Below are positions 6,260 through 9,140 of a DNA stretch of 9,140 nt, piece after piece (positions within the stretch are counted from its first letter, which is position 1; each line of letters starts with the position of its first letter). A program made the position numbers and the translations under genes. The notes beneath the pieces were generated by a model, which was not told the DNA's origin, made no database searches, and saw only the letters and a list, made by a program, of their open reading frames with translations. Origin of the DNA: Actinomycetota bacterium (GTDB lineage Bacteria; Actinomycetota; Actinomycetes; Actinomycetales; Microbacteriaceae); the NCBI GenBank assembly GCA_016870695.1, contig VGAV01000071.1:1-9140 (forward strand), given 5' to 3'.

Positions 6260-6864
6260 TGCGCCGAATCCTCTCCGCCGTGGTCGCCGCGGCGGCCACC
6301 GCCACGCTGGCCGTCGGGCTCGCCGCCTGCTCGGCCGATCCGCTCGCCGAGCAGTACCGCGCGGGCGACAACAAGGGCTACATCGCCGCCAACGGCTTCC
6401 AGACCGTCGAGATCCCCGCCGACCAGCGCGGCGAGCCCGTGGAGTTCTCCGGCTCGCTCGACGACGGCTCGCCCGTCTCCAGCGGCGACTTCGCCGGCCG
6501 CGTCCTCGTCGTGAACTTCTGGTACGCCACGTGCGGCCCGTGCATCATCGAGGCGCCTCGTCTGGAGCAGGCGTACCAGAGCTTCGAGGGCCAGGACGTG
6601 TCGTTCCTCGGCATCAACACGTACGACCAGCCCGCGACGGCGCTCTCCTTCGCGCGCGACAACGACGTCTCCTATCCCAGCGCGATGGCCGTCAACGACG
6701 CGGACCTCAAGCTCGCCTTCGCCGACAAGACGCCCATCAACGCGACGCCGACGACCCTCGTGCTCGACCGGGAGGGCCGCGTCGCCGCCCGCATCGTGGG
6801 CGAGCTGCCCGAGGCATCCATCCTCGAGGCCATCGTGCGCACGCTCGTGGCGGAGACGGCGTGA
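6259..6864 (+). CDS. TlpA/ResA-like thioredoxin-fold lipoprotein (cytochrome c maturation)
   Basis: The product is 201 residues. It opens with a lipoprotein signal: MRR, a hydrophobic run to about 20 and the lipobox GLAAC, with Cys24 as the lipidation site. The mature protein is therefore expected on the outer face of the cytoplasmic membrane. The thioredoxin fold starts at about 60; the active site is WYATCGPC (88-95), with the redox pair C92 and C95. The cis-proline loop is [10 protein letters not shown]. The insertion and signature agree with ResA/TlpA/CcsX proteins, which keep apocytochrome c cysteines reduced for haem attachment, using electrons from CcdA. The stop overlaps the ccdA start by 4 bases (GTGA), and the start overlaps the upstream stop by one. 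I call it ResA-like because of the neighbours, but a more general extracytoplasmic thiol role is possible. Confidence 0.93.
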   Translation: MRRILSAVVAAAATATLAVGLAACSADPLAEQYRAGDNKGYIAANGFQTVEIPADQRGEPVEFSGSLDDGSPVSSGDFAGRVLVVNFWYATCGPCIIEAPRLEQAYQSFEGQDVSFLGINTYDQPATALSFARDNDVSYPSAMAVNDADLKLAFADKTPINATPTTLVLDREGRVAARIVGELPEASILEAIVRTLVAETA

Positions 6865-7610
6865 ACCCCGGCGCGATCGTCTTCGACGGCGCCCTCTGGC
6901 TCGCGCTGCCGATCGCCCTCGCGGCGGGGCTGATCTCGTTCCTGTCGCCGTGCGTGCTGCCGCTGGTGCCCGGGTACCTCGGCTACATCGGCGGCGCGGT
7001 CGCTCCCCGCGGCGGGTCGGCGTCCGCGCCCGGTCGGGGGCGGCTCGTCGGCGGCACCCTCCTGTTCATCGCCGGGTTCACGCTCGTGTTCGTCGCGTAC
7101 AACGCCCTGGGCGGGACGGCCGGCGCCTTCTTCACCCGGTACTCCGACGTCATCACGCGCGTGCTGGGCGTGGTGATCATCCTCATGGGCCTCGTCTTCA
7201 TCGGCCTGTTCGGGATCGCGCAGCGCTCCGTCCGGATGCAGTCGAAGAGCGGTCTCGGCCTCGTCGGGGCGCCCCTGCTGGGCGTCGCGCTCGGCATCGG
7301 CTGGACGCCCTGCATCGGGCCGACGCTCGCGGCGATCCTCTCGGTGTCGTACAACCTCGGCGATCCCGGCCGGGCCGCGCTCCTCGGCCTCTTTTACTCG
7401 CTGGGTCTCGGCATCCCGTTCCTGCTCCTCGCGCTGGGCCTGGGCTGGGCGACCCGTTCCGTCGCGTTCATCCGCGCGCACATCCGCGCCGTGAACATCA
7501 TCGGCGGCCTGCTCCTCGTGGTGCTCGGCCTGGCGATGGTGACCGGCGTCTGGGGCGCGTGGATGTCGTCCCTGCAGGGGGTGATGGGCAATGTCCAGCT
7601 CCCGCTCTGA
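6861..7610 (+). CDS. ccdA: CcdA, cytochrome c biogenesis / thiol-disulfide electron transfer membrane protein
   Basis: The product is 249 residues with six hydrophobic segments, at about 13-47, 62-83, 99-120, 135-161, 173-196 and 209-231. The two redox cysteines have their classic settings: C31 in [13 protein letters not shown] and C151 in [14 protein letters not shown], one in each pseudo-symmetric half. CcdA (DsbD transmembrane-domain family, PF02683) takes electrons from cytosolic thioredoxin and gives them to extracytoplasmic thioredoxin-like proteins, here most likely the TlpA-like lipoprotein encoded just upstream. The start is GTG at 6861, within a GTGA overlap and with GGAG 5 bases before it. 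The much longer open frame upstream is the thioredoxin gene out of frame. Its place between the thioredoxin and resB is the standard System II order. Confidence 0.95.
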   Translation: MNPGAIVFDGALWLALPIALAAGLISFLSPCVLPLVPGYLGYIGGAVAPRGGSASAPGRGRLVGGTLLFIAGFTLVFVAYNALGGTAGAFFTRYSDVITRVLGVVIILMGLVFIGLFGIAQRSVRMQSKSGLGLVGAPLLGVALGIGWTPCIGPTLAAILSVSYNLGDPGRAALLGLFYSLGLGIPFLLLALGLGWATRSVAFIRAHIRAVNIIGGLLLVVLGLAMVTGVWGAWMSSLQGVMGNVQLPL

Positions 7611-7623
7611 TCGAGGGACCACG

Positions 7624-9140
7624 ATGACCGACCCCACCGACGGCGTGCTGCGTCCGTCCGACCACGCCGAGTCCGAGCCGGGCGGCGGGGACGACGTCAC
7701 CTCCCCGCGCCTGGGCGTCGTCGGGTGGCTGCGCTGGGGCTGGCGTCAGCTGACGAGCATGCGCACCGCGCTCGTGCTGCTGCTCCTGCTCGCGATCGCG
7801 GCCGTCCCCGGGTCCCTCGTGCCGCAGCGCAGCGCCGACCCCAACGGCGTCACGCAGTACTTCACCGACAACCCGGACCTCGCGCCGATCCTCGACCGGC
7901 TCAGCCTCTTCGACGTGTACACGTCGCCGTGGTTCTCCGCGATCTACATCCTGCTGTTCATCTCGCTGATCGGCTGCGTGCTGCCGCGCACGAAGCACCA
8001 CTGGAAGGCCCTGCGGTCGCAGCCGCCCCGCACGCCCGCGCGCCTCTCGCGACTGGACGACCACCGTTCGCTCACGATCGTCCCGGAGGGGGATGCGGAT
8101 GCCGCCGCCGCGGCCGCCGTGGACAGCGCGGCGACTCAGCTGCGCAAGAGCGGCTACCGGGTGGCGCGCTACGACGGGCGCGGGTCGTTCTCCGTCTCGG
8201 CGGAGCGGGGCTACCTCCGCGAAACGGGCAACCTCGTCTTCCACGCTGCGCTCGTCGGCGTGCTCCTCGCGGTCGGCGTCGGCGGCGGGTTCACCTACAC
8301 GGGGCAGCGCGTGCTCGTCGAGGGGCAGGCCTTCGCGAACAGCCTCCTCGACTACTCGTCGTTCAACCCGGGGCGTTTCGTCGGCGGCGACACGCTCACG
8401 CCGTACTCCCTCACCCTCGACCAGTTCGACGTCACGTACGTGCCGCCGGGCCAGCCGGGGTCTGGTCAGGCCGGCGACTTCGCCGCGCACATGACGACGC
8501 AGGCTCCCGGGCAGGAGCCGCAGGAGGGCGAGGTGCGCGTGAACCACCCGCTCGATGTCGCCGGCGATCGCGTCTACCTCCTCGGCAACGGCTACGCCCC
8601 GACCGTGACCATCCGCGACGCCCAGGGCGACGAGGTGTTCCACGACTCGATCGCGTTCCTGCCCCAGGATGCCAACATGACCTCGCTCGGCGTCATCAAG
8701 GTCGCCGATGGTCTGCCCGAGCAGCTGGGCCTGGTCGGGTTCTTCTACCCGACCATGGACGTGCTCGACAGCGGGGCCCTCACCTCGACCTACGGCGATC
8801 TCGAGTACCCCGTGCTCACACTGCGCGTGTACGCCGGCGACCTGGGCATCGACGACGGGACCCCCCGCTCGGTGTACACGCTGGACCCAACGGGGATGGA
8901 GCAGCTCGCCGGCGGCGACAGCGGCACTCCGGCGCTGCAGCTCATGCCGGGCGAGACGCAGGACCTCCCGAACGGCCTCGGTACCATCACGTTCGAGAAC
9001 GAGGCGCCCGACGGGGCCACCGGGTACGACGGGTCCGTCAAGCGCTTCGCGTCGCTGTCCATCCACCGCGACCTCGCGGGCCCCTGGGTCCTCGCGTTCG
9101 CGGTCCTGGCGACGCTCGGCCTGCTCGCCGCCCTGTTCGT
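7624..9140 (+). CDS. resB: ResB, cytochrome c biogenesis protein (partial, 3' end outside window)
   Basis: 505 codons are visible without a stop, so the gene runs off the window. After a hydrophilic N-terminus of about 30 residues comes LRWGWRQLTSMRTALVLLLLL (35-55, in two parts: a loop and the first helix), typical of ResB/Ccs1. Next is the conserved AAVPGSLVPQ (59-68). A second helix lies at about 103-120 and a third at about 203-222; it contains LRETGNLVFHAALVG, with His207 as the likely haem-ligand histidine of the family. A large extracytoplasmic domain (about 223-485) follows, then the last helix (PWVLAFAVLATLGLL, 487-501) is starting. ResB with CcsA/ResC forms the haem handling and ligation unit of System II. 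The start is ATG 7624, with GAGGGA 5 bases before it and 13 bases after the ccdA stop. A ccsA gene is expected next. Confidence 0.93.
   Translation, partial: MTDPTDGVLRPSDHAESEPGGGDDVTSPRLGVVGWLRWGWRQLTSMRTALVLLLLLAIAAVPGSLVPQRSADPNGVTQYFTDNPDLAPILDRLSLFDVYTSPWFSAIYILLFISLIGCVLPRTKHHWKALRSQPPRTPARLSRLDDHRSLTIVPEGDADAAAAAAVDSAATQLRKSGYRVARYDGRGSFSVSAERGYLRETGNLVFHAALVGVLLAVGVGGGFTYTGQRVLVEGQAFANSLLDYSSFNPGRFVGGDTLTPYSLTLDQFDVTYVPPGQPGSGQAGDFAAHMTTQAPGQEPQEGEVRVNHPLDVAGDRVYLLGNGYAPTVTIRDAQGDEVFHDSIAFLPQDANMTSLGVIKVADGLPEQLGLVGFFYPTMDVLDSGALTSTYGDLEYPVLTLRVYAGDLGIDDGTPRSVYTLDPTGMEQLAGGDSGTPALQLMPGETQDLPNGLGTITFENEAPDGATGYDGSVKRFASLSIHRDLAGPWVLAFAVLATLGLLAALF

Noticed and set aside
7498..9066. 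A 522-residue minus-strand frame over resB and the end of ccdA
   Set aside because: It is rich in Arg, Val, Glu and His repeats from antisense codons, has no recognisable domain, and the plus strand carries a continuous ResB protein.

Overview
The window is very GC-rich, gene-dense, and has short intergenic gaps, GTG starts, leaderless-type promoters (TAnnnT a few bases before the start codon) and an actinobacterial type II cytochrome c maturation cluster. This points to a high-GC actinobacterium, most likely Microbacteriaceae (Microbacterium-like). The genus is an inference from protein style and layout, not from a search. No tRNA, rRNA, CRISPR array, insertion sequence or clear sign of recent transfer was seen, and no gene-free stretch exceeds 300 bases.

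Left part (1-482, + strand): the 3' end of a glutaredoxin-like thiol protein is translationally coupled through a 4-base GTGA overlap to a 100-residue Dabb (stress-responsive A/B barrel) protein. A strong hairpin at 490-519 separates this pair from the convergent genes on the other strand.

Middle part (524-4307, - strand), read right to left: aspS, coding for a short archaeal-type aspartyl-tRNA synthetase; an orphan ABC-type ATPase with a TOBE-like tail, in which nearly every catalytic residue has been replaced; and an MscS-type mechanosensitive channel. Each has its own candidate -10 element, so they look like three separately transcribed genes. aspS and a small membrane protein gene on the + strand (4350-4739) are divergent, with only 42 bp between their start codons and two back-to-back -10 boxes.

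Right part (4350-9140, + strand): the small three-helix membrane protein, a DedA/VTT-family membrane protein, then a tight operon: histidine phosphatase, TlpA/ResA-like thioredoxin lipoprotein, CcdA and ResB (cut by the window end). The last three are parts of System II cytochrome c biogenesis. CcdA passes electrons across the membrane to the extracytoplasmic thioredoxin, which reduces apocytochrome cysteines, and ResB with CcsA/ResC (expected just beyond the window) handles haem delivery and ligation. The order matches Rv0525-Rv0528 of Mycobacterium tuberculosis as I remember it.

The most unusual item is the ABC protein at 1858-2886. It is an intact, well-promoted reading frame with a recognisable ABC signature, but Walker A lysine, Q-loop glutamine, catalytic glutamate, D-loop aspartate and H-loop histidine are all substituted, and no permease is nearby. 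It may be a pseudo-ATPase with a non-transport role.
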